A DNA stretch of 18,261 nucleotides from an uncultured Chloroflexota bacterium (lineage in GTDB: Bacteria; Chloroflexota; Anaerolineae; Promineifilales; Promineifilaceae), in NCBI GenBank assembly GCA_937958365.1, contig CALFEW010000935.1, positions 1 through 18,261 on the forward strand, read 5' to 3'. Position numbers and translations under genes: made by a program. This document shows, one piece after another, positions 1-7,793 of this stretch; the stretch's first letter is position 1, and every line of letters begins with the position of its first letter. The notes below the pieces were generated by a model. That model saw nothing but the letters and a program-made list of their open reading frames with translations, did not search any database and was not told the DNA's origin.

Positions 1-402
1 TGCTCAAATCGAGGTGAGCTGTGGGTTCATCCATCAGCAGCACGTCGCATTTTTGTGCCAGCCCGCGCGCATTGAGGATAAGTTGCCGCTCGCCGCCGCT
101 GATCTCGGTATACGGCCGTTCGCGCAAATCCTGCAAGCCCACGTTCTCCAGCGCCTCGTCGGCAATGGCCCGGTCGGCCGCCGATGGTGAACCAAACAAC
201 GACAAATGGGGGGCGCGTCCCATCAACGCCATCTCGCGCACGCGCAGCACCAACTGCCGCGCCGTCGCCTCCACCCCCACGGCCGTATCCGGCCAAACCG
301 GCGAGAGCAGGCTACGGCCCACGTCCTCCAGGCTGATGGGGTAACGCCCCAAAACCAGCGCCAGCAACAACAATAGAACGATCAAACGAGTCTCAGTTTC
401 AT
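1..402 (-). pseudogene. Broken ABC importer: FecCD permease N-terminus fused to ATPase C-terminal half
   Basis: The minus-strand frame begins like a FecCD permease (a hydrophobic helix, then LGRYPISLEDV). Around 236-247 it turns abruptly into the middle of a FecE/BtuD-type ATPase: VREMALMGRAPHLSLFG, the signature SGGERQ (89-100), and Walker B LLMDEPTAHLDLS (up to the window edge). Most of the permease and the whole Walker A/P-loop part of the ATPase are missing, so it cannot bind ATP normally. A natural ATG at 402 overlaps the stop of the regulator upstream (ATGA), but that frame stops after six codons at 382-384; one added base near 385 would restore it. Both lesions point to a pseudogene, or to an assembly collapse. 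With its neighbours, the parent was probably a MolBC-like molybdate/tungstate importer; that substrate is inference. It continues beyond position 1. Confidence 0.75.
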
Positions 403-1493
403 GGGGTCTCCTTGCTGCACATGATTGCCAGATAACGACCTGTTTCGGTCGTATCGTAGCCGCCCAGAGCGGTGATGGCTTGATGGGTTTCGGTGGTGTT
501 CAACCAATGGACCAACGCCTGCACGCCGGGCAGTTGCCACACGTCGGGCGTCATCACCAGGTCGTAACGCTCGGTGGTGAGTGGGACAAAGCCCAGGTTA
601 TAAGCCTGCGCCGCCGCTTCCACGCCCAGGCCCACGTCGGCCAGCCCTTCGGCCACCGCGCCGGCTACCTGGAGGTGAGTGTAGACGGTGTGCTCGTAAC
701 CCAGGATCAGCGCCGTGTTCAGCCCCAACTGCTGGCAGCGCGCCTCCAACCAGAGGCGCGTACCCGCGCCGGCCTGCCGGTTGATGAACCGCACGCCCGG
801 CCGCACCAGGTCTGGCAGGCTGCAAATTTGCCGGGGGTTGCCGGGCGGGGTTATCAGCCCCAGGCGGCGATGGGACAGGGTGAGCAGCATCACGGATTGG
901 TCTGGCAGCAGCCGGTGGATAAAGGGTTCGTTGTAGCTGTTGGATTCGGCGTCCCACAGATGGCAGCCGGCGATGTCGGCTTTTTGCCGCGCCAGAGCCA
1001 GCAGACCATCCAGGCTGCCGGCAAAGGTGACGCTGAGCTGGTAATTGGGGGCGATGGTGGGGAAACGGCCGTCTATCAACGATACAATGGGGTCATGGCT
1101 GCCCACAAAACGCAGGCGTCGCCGGGGAGGTTCATGCTGCTCATCTAGACGCGCCTGCCAGCGCACGACCACCTCGCGCATTGCTTCTTCCAGTTCCGAC
1201 GCATTGTAGCCCCGGGCTTGCAGTTCCAGGCCATAAGCCTCAATCTGGTTCACCAATGTGGCGCGGCGCAGGCTGTCAGAAGTAGAATGAGTGGCAATGC
1301 GGGTTCCCTGCCCAATTTGCGTGGTGATGAAGCCTTGCGCTGCCAAGTCGCGGTAGGCGCGCTGCACTGTGCCGGGCGCGCATTGCCATCGCCCGGCCAT
1401 TTCGCGCACCGAGGGCAAATGGTCCCCCGCTTTTAACGAACCGTCAAGGATGTTTTGCTTGATGTCGGCGCTAATTTCTTTGGCTAATGACAT
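399..1493 (-). CDS. GntR-family regulator with PBP-like ligand domain
   Basis: A 364-residue cytoplasmic DNA-binding regulator. Residues 1-68 form a GntR winged helix (DHLPSVREMAGRW, then APGTVQRAYRDLAAQGF). After a linker, residues about 125-345 resemble the periplasmic-binding-protein-like domain (PBP_like, PF12727) found in one-component regulators of molybdate/tungstate genes, with the family-typical segment RFINRQAGAGTRLWLEARC. The ligand is probably an oxyanion of Mo or W, inferred from the flanking ABC remnant and the MoaD and aldehyde oxidoreductase genes. The ATG at 1493 is the first codon of the winged-helix domain and has an AAAGAGGGT ribosome site upstream. The stop overlaps the start of the downstream transporter remnant by ATGA, so the two formed an operon. 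A good sigma-70 promoter and a palindrome lie upstream. Family assignment is firm; the ligand is not proven. Confidence 0.85.
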   Translation of the reverse strand: MSLAKEISADIKQNILDGSLKAGDHLPSVREMAGRWQCAPGTVQRAYRDLAAQGFITTQIGQGTRIATHSTSDSLRRATLVNQIEAYGLELQARGYNASELEEAMREVVVRWQARLDEQHEPPRRRLRFVGSHDPIVSLIDGRFPTIAPNYQLSVTFAGSLDGLLALARQKADIAGCHLWDAESNSYNEPFIHRLLPDQSVMLLTLSHRRLGLITPPGNPRQICSLPDLVRPGVRFINRQAGAGTRLWLEARCQQLGLNTALILGYEHTVYTHLQVAGAVAEGLADVGLGVEAAAQAYNLGFVPLTTERYDLVMTPDVWQLPGVQALVHWLNTTETHQAITALGGYDTTETGRYLAIMCSKETP

Positions 1494-1526
1494 GGCTACC
1501 CTCTTTAGAATAGGCTATATGGTCGG

Positions 1527-1565
1527 AGTGTAACATGGGTAGGCAGTGTGTCAAGTGTATCACTT
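1527..1565 (-). promoter_or_regulatory. Promoter of the GntR gene with overlapping palindrome
   Basis: On the minus strand a consensus -35 TTGACA (1549-1554) and a -10 TACACT (1527-1532) are separated by 16 bp, about 35 bp before the regulator start. The palindrome AAGTGTATCACTT (1553-1565; arms AAGTG/CACTT around TAT) overlaps the upstream edge of the -35 box. That is a plausible operator for autoregulation and could also affect the divergent moaD-like gene. Confidence 0.6.
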
Positions 1566-1670
1566 AATTGAATACATCGGTGCGGGGCCTTTTTTGCGTC
1601 AGAAGGGGAAACGGTTAGAATGACGGCAACTATTCAGCCTGCCGTCAAACGTTTTAGGAGCGAATCGAGG

Positions 1671-1949
1671 ATGAAAATTAATTTTTTTGCCACGCTGCGT
1701 CAGATTACGGGACAAAAGACTGTGGAGTTTGACGTGCCACCGGAAACGGCCGTGATGGATATGGTAGAACTGGTTGTCACGCGCTTCCCCCCCATGCGAG
1801 CGGAACTGTTGGACGAAAACGGCAATTTGTATCGGCATGTGCATGTGTTTGTGAACGGCCGTGACGCCCCCTATCTGCCCAACGGCCTGGCAACCCTCAT
1901 CCAACCCGACGACGTGGTCAATATCTTCCCGGCGGTGGGGGGCGGTTGA
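1671..1949 (+). CDS. MoaD-family sulfur carrier protein
   Basis: A 92-residue ubiquitin-like (beta-grasp) protein of the MoaD/ThiS family. In the cell such carriers are thiocarboxylated at a C-terminal Gly-Gly and donate sulfur to form the dithiolene of molybdopterin, or tungstopterin. Visible features are the N-terminal strand MKINFFATLRQITGQ, the segment HVFVNGRDAPYL, and PDDVVNIFPAVGGG ending in the glycine tail. I chose ATG 1671 because AGGAG sits 10 bases upstream and the fold starts there; an in-frame ATG at 1620 would add a tail unlike the family. The stop overlaps the TTG start of the next gene. It probably serves the tungsten enzyme encoded convergently; it could also serve cofactor synthesis in general. 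Confidence 0.85.
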   Translation: MKINFFATLRQITGQKTVEFDVPPETAVMDMVELVVTRFPPMRAELLDENGNLYRHVHVFVNGRDAPYLPNGLATLIQPDDVVNIFPAVGGG

Positions 1950-2209
1950 TTGTGGCAACCATCGAGCGGGTGATACGGGGCATTCCGGCGTGGTTGATGG
2001 GTGAGTATTTGCAGGAAATGGGGGGCGTGGGGGAAGGGAACGGCCGTTACACCCATCCCCACTGGTCGGCCACCGTCACGCAAATCGAAGATTACCAGCT
2101 AGGCTCTCTGCGCGTCGGCCAGATTCAATTCCAGGTAGACATTACCGACGACGCCCTGGAGCAATTCCAGCACCGCCTGCACCTCAAGCTGCTGCGCGGC
2201 GGCGGCTGA
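1946..2209 (+). CDS. Small protein coupled to MoaD, possible DUF1952-like partner
   Basis: An 87-residue protein whose TTG start (1946) overlaps the stop of the MoaD-like gene by four bases; GTG at 1952 is an alternative start. No signal peptide or membrane helix is visible. It reads as a compact alpha/beta domain with WLMGEYLQEMGG near the start, a central QLGSLRVGQIQFQV strand pair, and a C-terminal LHLKLLRGGG. The glycine-rich end and the coupling resemble the domain that follows MoaD in Thermus-type MoaD-related proteins (DUF1952), but I cannot confirm that by comparison. The translational overlap suggests fixed stoichiometry with the sulfur carrier. Function unknown. Confidence 0.7.
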   Translation: MIVATIERVIRGIPAWLMGEYLQEMGGVGEGNGRYTHPHWSATVTQIEDYQLGSLRVGQIQFQVDITDDALEQFQHRLHLKLLRGGG

Positions 2210-2228
2210 AAGAAATTTTGTAACTATT

Positions 2229-2298
2229 CACCACGGAGACACGGAGGGCACAGAGATCAAACCTGGCCCTCCTCCGTGTTCTCCGTGTCTCCGTGGTG
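2229..2298. repeat. Hairpin repeat, CACCACGGAGACACGGAG type, copy 1
   Basis: A perfect 18-bp inverted repeat: CACCACGGAGACACGGAG at 2229-2246 pairs with 2281-2298. The 34-bp loop contains a second, smaller complementarity (GGAGGGC with GCCCTCC). It lies between the convergent ends of the MoaD pair and the aldehyde oxidoreductase, so it may end transcripts from both sides. This repeat type is widespread in Chloroflexota and other phyla and often produces spurious ORFs. Confidence 0.85.
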
Positions 2299-2334
2299 CA
2301 ATCTCAGAGAGGCTGTATTAGATACGAAATTTTT

Positions 2335-2390
2335 ACCACGGAGGCACAGAGAACAGGTTTTGTCTCTGTGTGCTCCATGTCTCCGTGGTG
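2335..2390. repeat. Hairpin repeat, copy 2 (diverged)
   Basis: A second unit of the same family starts ACCACGGAGGCACAGAGA (2335-2352) and closes with TCTCTGTGTGCTCC and CTCCGTGGTG (up to 2390). The arms are imperfect, so it is older or less constrained than copy 1. TACGAAAT occurs just before it (2323-2330) and just after it (2397-2404), like the footprint of a short insertion. Confidence 0.8.
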
Positions 2391-2405
2391 AGCAGTTACG
2401 AAATC

Positions 2406-4223
2406 TTACAAAATCGCCAGTTCTTTCAACTTGGCTTCCGGGGTCACGCCGTTTTGCCAGCCGCGCGCCGTGTAATACTCTTCGAGCATCAAATCCAGTT
2501 CGCACACATGCCCTTCCGAACCAGGCATCGTCGAGGGTTCATCGGTAAAGCGCTTGGGCAGATAGTCGCTGCCTTCGCCAAGTCCGGCCAGATTGTTGTA
2601 GTAACGCTCCAAATTGTAGATGCGTTCGCCGGTGACCAACACATCATCCACCGTGAAGGAGTCCAGGCCAACAATGGCCGCATACTGCGCCGCATACTCT
2701 TCAGCGCCTTCGGCAAAGGCGCTGAATTTACACAAGTCCAGGCTGTCGGAGAAGGCGTGCAGGTCTTGCAGCAGCTTGGTTAGCTCGCCCTTGCCTTTCC
2801 AAACCAGTGGATCGGCCGTCAGGGAGATGAGGCTTAGTTCCACGGCCGGGGTGTAGGCCCGCAGGTGGCACGCGCCCCGATTGCTGGTGGCGTAGGCGAT
2901 GCCCATGCCTTTCATGCCGCGCGGGTCGTAGGCTGGAATGCCCTGTCCCTTCACCGTCATGGCGATTTCGGGGTGGCCGAATTTTTCGGCGACGGCGTTG
3001 CAGCCATTTGCCAACACGTCGCCGACGCCCTCACGGTGGGCGACTTTGCCCATCATAGCGATCATCGTCCGATAGTCGCCTTCGGGCAGCCCTTCGCCGT
3101 TGGTGTACCCTTTGGTGGTGGCTTCGATGAACGTTGCCAGCACGTCGCCGATTTCGATGGCGTCCATGCCATAATCATTCGCCAGGTCAATCATCTTGGC
3201 GACGGAGGCGATGTTGTCGTTGCCACAGTTCGCGCCTAACGCCCACGCGGGTTCATATTCCACGCTTTCCATGCGCAGCCCGGCAAATTCGCCAGAGGTG
3301 ATTTCCACCTCTTTCTTGCAGGCGACGGGGCAGGCGTGGCAGGTGGGATCGTTGACAAGGATGTTTTCTTTGACGTATTCGCCGCTGAGTAATTCAGCCC
3401 GTTCGCCAAAGGAGGTAACACGGCCGTTTAATGCTGGCAGCGCGCCCATATTGCTGGTGATGTTCATCAGTACGTTGGTGCCATACACCGACAACCCACC
3501 TTTGCGCGGGCTGGTGATGTTTTTCTCGTCCATGATAGTTGAGAGGGCGCGATCATGGGCCGGTTTCCAGGCATCGGCGTTGGCCGGTTTGGGGAAGTTC
3601 TTCTTGGCCTTGACGACGATGGCTTTTAACATCTTACTGCCGCCGACGCAACCGGTGCCACCACGGCCGCTGGCGCGATCATCTTCATTGACCCAACAGG
3701 CATAACGCACCAGGTTTTCTCCGGCTGGGCCGATGGCGATGACGGTTAAATCTTTCGCGCCATATTGTTCCTGAAAATGTTTGATGGTGGCATGGACGCC
3801 TAAGCCCCAAACGTCGGAGGCGTCGCGCAGCTCTAACTGCCCATCTTCAATGTAGGCGTAGACCGGTTTTTCGGCTTTGCCCTTAAAGATGAGGCCATCA
3901 AAACCGGCCCAACGCAACCGGGCAGCCGACCAACCGCCGTGATGACTGTCGGTGACGGTGCCGGTGAGGGGGGATTTGGTAACGACAGCCATACGGCCGC
4001 TCATGTTGGCGGCCGTACCGGTGAGGGGGCCGTTCATGAAGCAAAGAAGGTTGTCTGGCGACAGGGAATCAACTTCGGGACCATTTTCTAACATGTAACG
4101 CACGCCCAAACCGCGCGCGCCAATGTATTTGAGCGCCCATTCTTCGGGAATTCCCCGATACTCAACCGTCCCAGCGGTTAAGTCTACATGGGCCATCCGG
4201 TTTGCATATCCACCTAACTTCAT
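2406..4223 (-). CDS. aor: Tungsten aldehyde:ferredoxin oxidoreductase
   Basis: A 605-residue cytoplasmic enzyme of the AOR family, which oxidises aldehydes to carboxylates with a tungsto-bispterin and a [4Fe-4S] cluster and reduces ferredoxin. The cluster cysteines are visible as CHACPVAC (C295, C298, C302) plus C498 in SLDLCKF, nearly the spacing of the Pyrococcus enzyme (288/291/295/494). The N-terminal pterin-binding half (GARGLGVRYMLENG, PLTGT, SHHGGW) and the conserved ATSNRGACHLRAYTP are intact, and the length is typical. ATG 4223 is chosen because AGGAGGT lies just upstream and MKLGGYANRMAHVDL is the family start; an upstream in-frame ATG at 4289 adds an unrelated tail. It is convergent with the MoaD-like pair. 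The aldehyde substrate cannot be told from sequence. Confidence 0.95.
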   Translation of the reverse strand: MKLGGYANRMAHVDLTAGTVEYRGIPEEWALKYIGARGLGVRYMLENGPEVDSLSPDNLLCFMNGPLTGTAANMSGRMAVVTKSPLTGTVTDSHHGGWSAARLRWAGFDGLIFKGKAEKPVYAYIEDGQLELRDASDVWGLGVHATIKHFQEQYGAKDLTVIAIGPAGENLVRYACWVNEDDRASGRGGTGCVGGSKMLKAIVVKAKKNFPKPANADAWKPAHDRALSTIMDEKNITSPRKGGLSVYGTNVLMNITSNMGALPALNGRVTSFGERAELLSGEYVKENILVNDPTCHACPVACKKEVEITSGEFAGLRMESVEYEPAWALGANCGNDNIASVAKMIDLANDYGMDAIEIGDVLATFIEATTKGYTNGEGLPEGDYRTMIAMMGKVAHREGVGDVLANGCNAVAEKFGHPEIAMTVKGQGIPAYDPRGMKGMGIAYATSNRGACHLRAYTPAVELSLISLTADPLVWKGKGELTKLLQDLHAFSDSLDLCKFSAFAEGAEEYAAQYAAIVGLDSFTVDDVLVTGERIYNLERYYNNLAGLGEGSDYLPKRFTDEPSTMPGSEGHVCELDLMLEEYYTARGWQNGVTPEAKLKELAIL

Positions 4224-4398
4224 TTGATTTACCTCCTCTAATATATCTCCGGGCGTTACGGGAAACTTATGGAACTGAAGTTTCTTCACGGAAAACAGGG
4301 GGGAAGGCGCAAAGTTTTGGTTTTGAACCCCTAACGTCTCTTGACTGATTTTCCGATGAATTCATGAGGACTCGGAGAAGACAACAATACCCATTGAC

Positions 4399-4434
4399 GG
4401 ATTTCATTAAATCCATTCCATAAAATAAGTACAA
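4399..4434 (-). promoter_or_regulatory. Candidate promoter and inverted repeat upstream of aor
   Basis: On the minus strand TTGTAC (4429-4434) and TTTAAT (4406-4411) are separated by 17 bp, in the only AT-rich stretch upstream of the oxidoreductase. The -10 lies inside the inverted repeat GGATTTCATTAAATCC (4399-4414; arms GGATTT/AAATCC), so a protein bound there would block transcription. The leader to the start codon would be about 175 bases. The -35 is poor. The rest of 4224-4513 shows no gene. Confidence 0.35.
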
Positions 4435-4513
4435 ATTGCACAAGTCAGAGTATAACTCACAGTAGGGCAGGGTCGCAATAACCGTATCAACGAAGTTTGA
4501 TACAGTAAGAAAG

Positions 4514-5278
4514 TTGCAGCCCGTTGCGGGCAACGGCCGTGCCCTCGCCGCCAAGCGATGGGTGCAACAAGAAGCAGCCATCTTACGTCAGCATCGGACC
4601 ATTTTACTGGGCGATGACCTGTACAGTAAGCAACCCTTGTGCGAAATTGTCTTGAGCAGTGGCTGTGATTTTATCTTTGTGGCTCATCGAGATAGTCACC
4701 CAGCCTTGTACGCGGTGGTGGATGCAGTCGCCAACTTAGGCCGCATAGCCACTTTCTCCCACCGTCACTGGAATGGTCGGCATGGTGAAATTTGGACCTA
4801 TCGCTTTCTCAACGATTTCCCTTTGCGGGGTGGGAACGATGCGTTGTCGGTCAACTGGTGCGATTTGCAAATCACCCATGAAGAAACCGGGGAAACCCTC
4901 TATCGGAACGAATGGGTAACGAGTCTACTCCTTGATGAGGCAAACACGCCAGAGATTGTTGCCTGTGGGCGCGCCCGCTGGAAAAGCGAGAATGAAAACA
5001 ACAACGTTCTCAAGAATCATGGCTACCATATTGACCACAACTTTGGTCATGGTCAGCAATACCTTGCGACCACATTGCTGTCACTGAACTTGCTCGCTTT
5101 TCTGCTCCATACCATTGCCCAGGTTGCCGACCTGATTTACCAACAAGTGCGTCAAGCATTGGGGACAAGGCGCGCGTTTTTTAATGATGTGGAAGCTTTA
5201 ATGCGCTACTTGATTTTCTCAGATTGGCGTTCAGTACTGAAGTTTATGTTCGTCCAACTTGAACTGGAGCCTGACTGA
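4514..5278 (+). pseudogene. Transposase 3' remnant (DDE type, ISNCY/IS4-like)
   Basis: An open frame of 254 codons holds the C-terminal part of a DDE transposase. Visible are the second catalytic aspartate region ILLGDDLYSKQPLCE, the FIFVAHRDSHPALY strand, and the catalytic-glutamate segment ARWKSENENNNVLKNHGYH followed by DHNFGHGQQYLATTLLSLN. The part with the first aspartate, roughly the N-terminal 40%, is absent: the frame is closed by a stop at 4463-4465 and no transposase-like sequence is seen before the AAKRW segment. I see no terminal inverted repeats, so the element cannot move by itself. It separates the tungsten region from the dehalogenase region. Best guess for family is ISNCY-like; the subfamily is uncertain. 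Confidence 0.75.
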
Positions 5279-5394
5279 GGTCATATTTCGAATTGCTGCC
5301 TTGCATGATGCCTTTCTTGGTAATCCTTTCGTTCCCTCTCCAGGAGAGGCTTAGTAGATACGCAAAAACAAGGTATTAGAGCAGGCGAGAGCGG

Positions 5395-6756
5395 TTAACG
5401 CTCCGCGCCTGTAACGAGGCCTATCTCCAGTAAAAGCGCTTCTGCATTGGACAGGAGCTGCGTTTCGTCCTCTTGACGGAATATCTCAATGGCCTGACGG
5501 CAGTAGGCGGCAGCCTGCGCCACATCCCCCAGGTCACGATAGGCAAAAGCCAGCATGATTTGCTGCTCACCGATCAGCCGGTTGTCGCCCAGTTCTTGCC
5601 CCAGGGCCAGCGCCTGCTGCGCGGCGGTGATGGCTTCTAGTGGCTGTCCTTTATCGGCCAACACGGCGCTCAAACGGCCGTATACCTGTCCACTCGCCGC
5701 TTTATCCTGCAACTGCCGCGCCCGTTTCAATGCCCCCTCATACGCCGCCAGCGCTGTGTCCAGATCACCCAAATCATAATGGGCGTAACCCAGTTGGTTG
5801 AGTATGGTCATTTGCCAGGGCCAATCTTCACTCTCTTCAACAAGGGCCAGCCCGCGCTGCAAATGGGGCAGCGCCCGCCGCGCCTGGCCTTTTTCTACCA
5901 GATAGGCAGCCAATAAATTGATATTGCCAATTTCTACGGCCGTATCACCCACTTGCCGCGCCATGCGAATCACCTGTTCACCATAAAGCGTCACCATACT
6001 CGCTTTATCTTCGACCATATACAGACGCATCAGACTGCTGAGGGCATTCATTTCAGCCTGTGGATTATTCAAGTCTGTCGCCAGATTGAGGGCCGATTCC
6101 AGGAGTTCGCGGGCTGCGTCCGGCTCGTCGCTGGTCAACAATACGCCACCCATCTGGAGCAAATAGAGGCATTCCGCCGATTGCTGGCCTACCTTCTGCG
6201 CCAACTGTCGCGCCGCGGCATAATACTCCAGCGCCTTTTCCGGCGACGCCAGACCGGCAAACACCGCGCCAATCTTGCCCGCCAGGCTCATCGCCCGCAT
6301 ATGATCACCGGCCGATAGGGCGATGCCATACGCCTGCTCCCAGCGGGAGATGGCTTTGGTTTCCTGCCCCATCTCCACGTGCAGGTTGCCCAACTGTGTC
6401 AGGGCGTCTATCAGCAGGGGTGCATGATCGAGGGCTTTCGCCATGTTGTATGACTTGTAGAGGGCGATCTGCGCAAAGTGAGAATTGCCCAGACGCATCA
6501 GACACATGCCTTTATAGCCCCAGAGCCGCGCCTCTAGCAGTTCATCTTTCACTGACTGGGCCAGGGTCAGGGCCTCTTCATATTGCGTGAGGGCTTTGGG
6601 GACGTTGCCGCTGTCCAGATGGGCCTGGGCCAGGTGGATGAGGGCTTGAATGAGGCGGGCTGTGTCGGATTGGGTCCGAGCGCGGTCAACGGCCGTTTCC
6701 AATCGGCCAATCTGTTCATCCGGTAAAAGGGTGGGGTTCAGGTTCGGTTCAGACAT
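5395..6756 (-). CDS. Tetratricopeptide-repeat protein
   Basis: A 453-residue protein made almost wholly of TPR helices, about ten repeats from residue 35 to 440 (for example AHLDSGNVPKALTQYEEAL, LGDLDTALAAYEGALKRAR, YRDLGDVAQAAAYCRQAIEI). No signal peptide, membrane helix or enzymatic domain is visible, so it is most likely a cytoplasmic scaffold or protein-interaction module. Its ATG overlaps the stop of apbE (TAATG) and GGAG lies eight bases upstream, which ties it to the dehalogenase operon as the last gene. A role in maturation or assembly of the dehalogenase is possible but is inference only. TPR proteins of this kind are very common in Chloroflexota and may be unrelated to the pathway. 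Downstream, 5279-5394 holds only a short CCTCTCC/GGAGAGG hairpin without a T-run. Confidence 0.85.
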   Translation of the reverse strand: MSEPNLNPTLLPDEQIGRLETAVDRARTQSDTARLIQALIHLAQAHLDSGNVPKALTQYEEALTLAQSVKDELLEARLWGYKGMCLMRLGNSHFAQIALYKSYNMAKALDHAPLLIDALTQLGNLHVEMGQETKAISRWEQAYGIALSAGDHMRAMSLAGKIGAVFAGLASPEKALEYYAAARQLAQKVGQQSAECLYLLQMGGVLLTSDEPDAARELLESALNLATDLNNPQAEMNALSSLMRLYMVEDKASMVTLYGEQVIRMARQVGDTAVEIGNINLLAAYLVEKGQARRALPHLQRGLALVEESEDWPWQMTILNQLGYAHYDLGDLDTALAAYEGALKRARQLQDKAASGQVYGRLSAVLADKGQPLEAITAAQQALALGQELGDNRLIGEQQIMLAFAYRDLGDVAQAAAYCRQAIEIFRQEDETQLLSNAEALLLEIGLVTGAER

Positions 6757-7793
6757 TAACGATGCTCCAGGCTCCCATTGTCCGCCGGAAAACCGGCCGT
6801 TTGCCGGACTTCCAACGCTTTGGTTACTACCAGGGCTTCCACGTGGGGCAGGCGAGCGGCCAACGCCAGTCCCGCTTCACCGCCCAAGACCATCACGGCC
6901 GTACTCAGCGCGTCCGCGTCGGCGGCCGAAGGGGCCAGCACCGTGACGCTGGCTAGTTCAGAGGGCGAATAGCCCGTGCGCGGGTTCACGATGTGATGCT
7001 GGCGAAAATCCTGGCTAAAACTGTGTTGATAATCGCCGGAGGTAGCCGCCGCTTGAGCGGCCAGAGGCAGCACACGCAGCAGCGCGCCGTCGGTGGTGGC
7101 GCGAGGATGGGCCAGCCCCACGCGCCAGGGTGCGCCATCGGGGCGCATACCCAGCCCCATCAGGTCGCCGCCCGCTTCTACCAGAATATTCTGGAAGCCA
7201 CGCGCTTGCAGAACGGCCGTTGCCCCATCCACCACCCGGCCTTTGGCAATCCCATCCAGCGTCAGGGCCATGCCGGGCTGACCCAGGCGAATCTGCGCGG
7301 TGCTGGTCTCAATCTGGCGGTAATCCACCAGAGCGAGATAGTCGTCAATGGGCAAACCGGCCCGGTGAGCGTCAAGCAGCGGCTTGACGGAAATGTCGAA
7401 TGCTCCACCCGTCAGGTCGCCATACTGCTGCGCTTGCTGGATGATGGCCGTCAGTTCGGCCGGCGGATCTGCCAGTTGGCCCGTCTGGTTTAGCCGGGCC
7501 AGCGGACTGTGCGGTTGGCGGTGGTCGAACAGGGCAATCAACCGCTCCATTTCGGCCAGAGTGGCGGCGATGGTCTGGCGGGCAGCGGTTGCATCGTCAC
7601 CAATAACAGCCAGATTGACGACCGTGCCCATGAGGACCCGCGTCTCGTTGAACGCGGTGAACTGCCGGCCGAACGATGGTCGTTTACCTACAAGATAAGC
7701 CCCGGAAACGGCCGTTGTCGCGGCAATAATTTGCAAAAACCGGCGGCGGCTGAGCGGTTGGATCAGGCGAGTGGCGGCAAGTTCTTCTGTCAT
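6756..7793 (-). CDS. apbE: FAD:protein FMN transferase (ApbE), Tat-type signal
   Basis: A 345-residue ApbE-family enzyme, which transfers FMN from FAD to a threonine in a [S/T]GAT motif of exported flavoproteins. An N-terminal twin-arginine stretch SRRRFLQII (residues 15-23) and a hydrophobic segment mark export or anchoring to the outer face. Family motifs appear in order: RVLMGTVVNL (52), TGGAFDISVKPLL (128), LDGIAKGRVVDG (179), VEAGGDLMGLG (205), HHIVNPRTGYSP (266) and the metal-site ADADALSTAVMVLG (291). Length and motifs are complete. The ATG overlaps the stop of the upstream one-helix gene (ATGA), and its stop overlaps the TPR gene. The obvious client is the FMN-binding RdhC-like protein two genes upstream, which carries TGATVS. 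Confidence 0.93.
   Translation of the reverse strand: MTEELAATRLIQPLSRRRFLQIIAATTAVSGAYLVGKRPSFGRQFTAFNETRVLMGTVVNLAVIGDDATAARQTIAATLAEMERLIALFDHRQPHSPLARLNQTGQLADPPAELTAIIQQAQQYGDLTGGAFDISVKPLLDAHRAGLPIDDYLALVDYRQIETSTAQIRLGQPGMALTLDGIAKGRVVDGATAVLQARGFQNILVEAGGDLMGLGMRPDGAPWRVGLAHPRATTDGALLRVLPLAAQAAATSGDYQHSFSQDFRQHHIVNPRTGYSPSELASVTVLAPSAADADALSTAVMVLGGEAGLALAARLPHVEALVVTKALEVRQTAGFPADNGSLEHR

Noticed and set aside
480..1148. A long plus-strand open frame opposite the GntR regulator
   Set aside because: It is the complement of a clearly conserved protein and has no family features; high GC gives long open shadows.
2276..2548. Open frames on both strands over the hairpin repeats
   Set aside because: They arise from the CACCACGGAGACACGGAG repeats, a known source of spurious proteins, and one overlaps the end of the AOR gene.
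4224..4289. An upstream in-frame ATG giving a longer AOR
   Set aside because: The extra 22 residues are unlike the family and AGGAGGT sits right before the ATG at 4223.
4267..4581. A minus-strand frame with a hydrophobic stretch upstream of aor
   Set aside because: It runs through the promoter region and into the opposite strand of the transposase remnant, with no ribosome site or family features.
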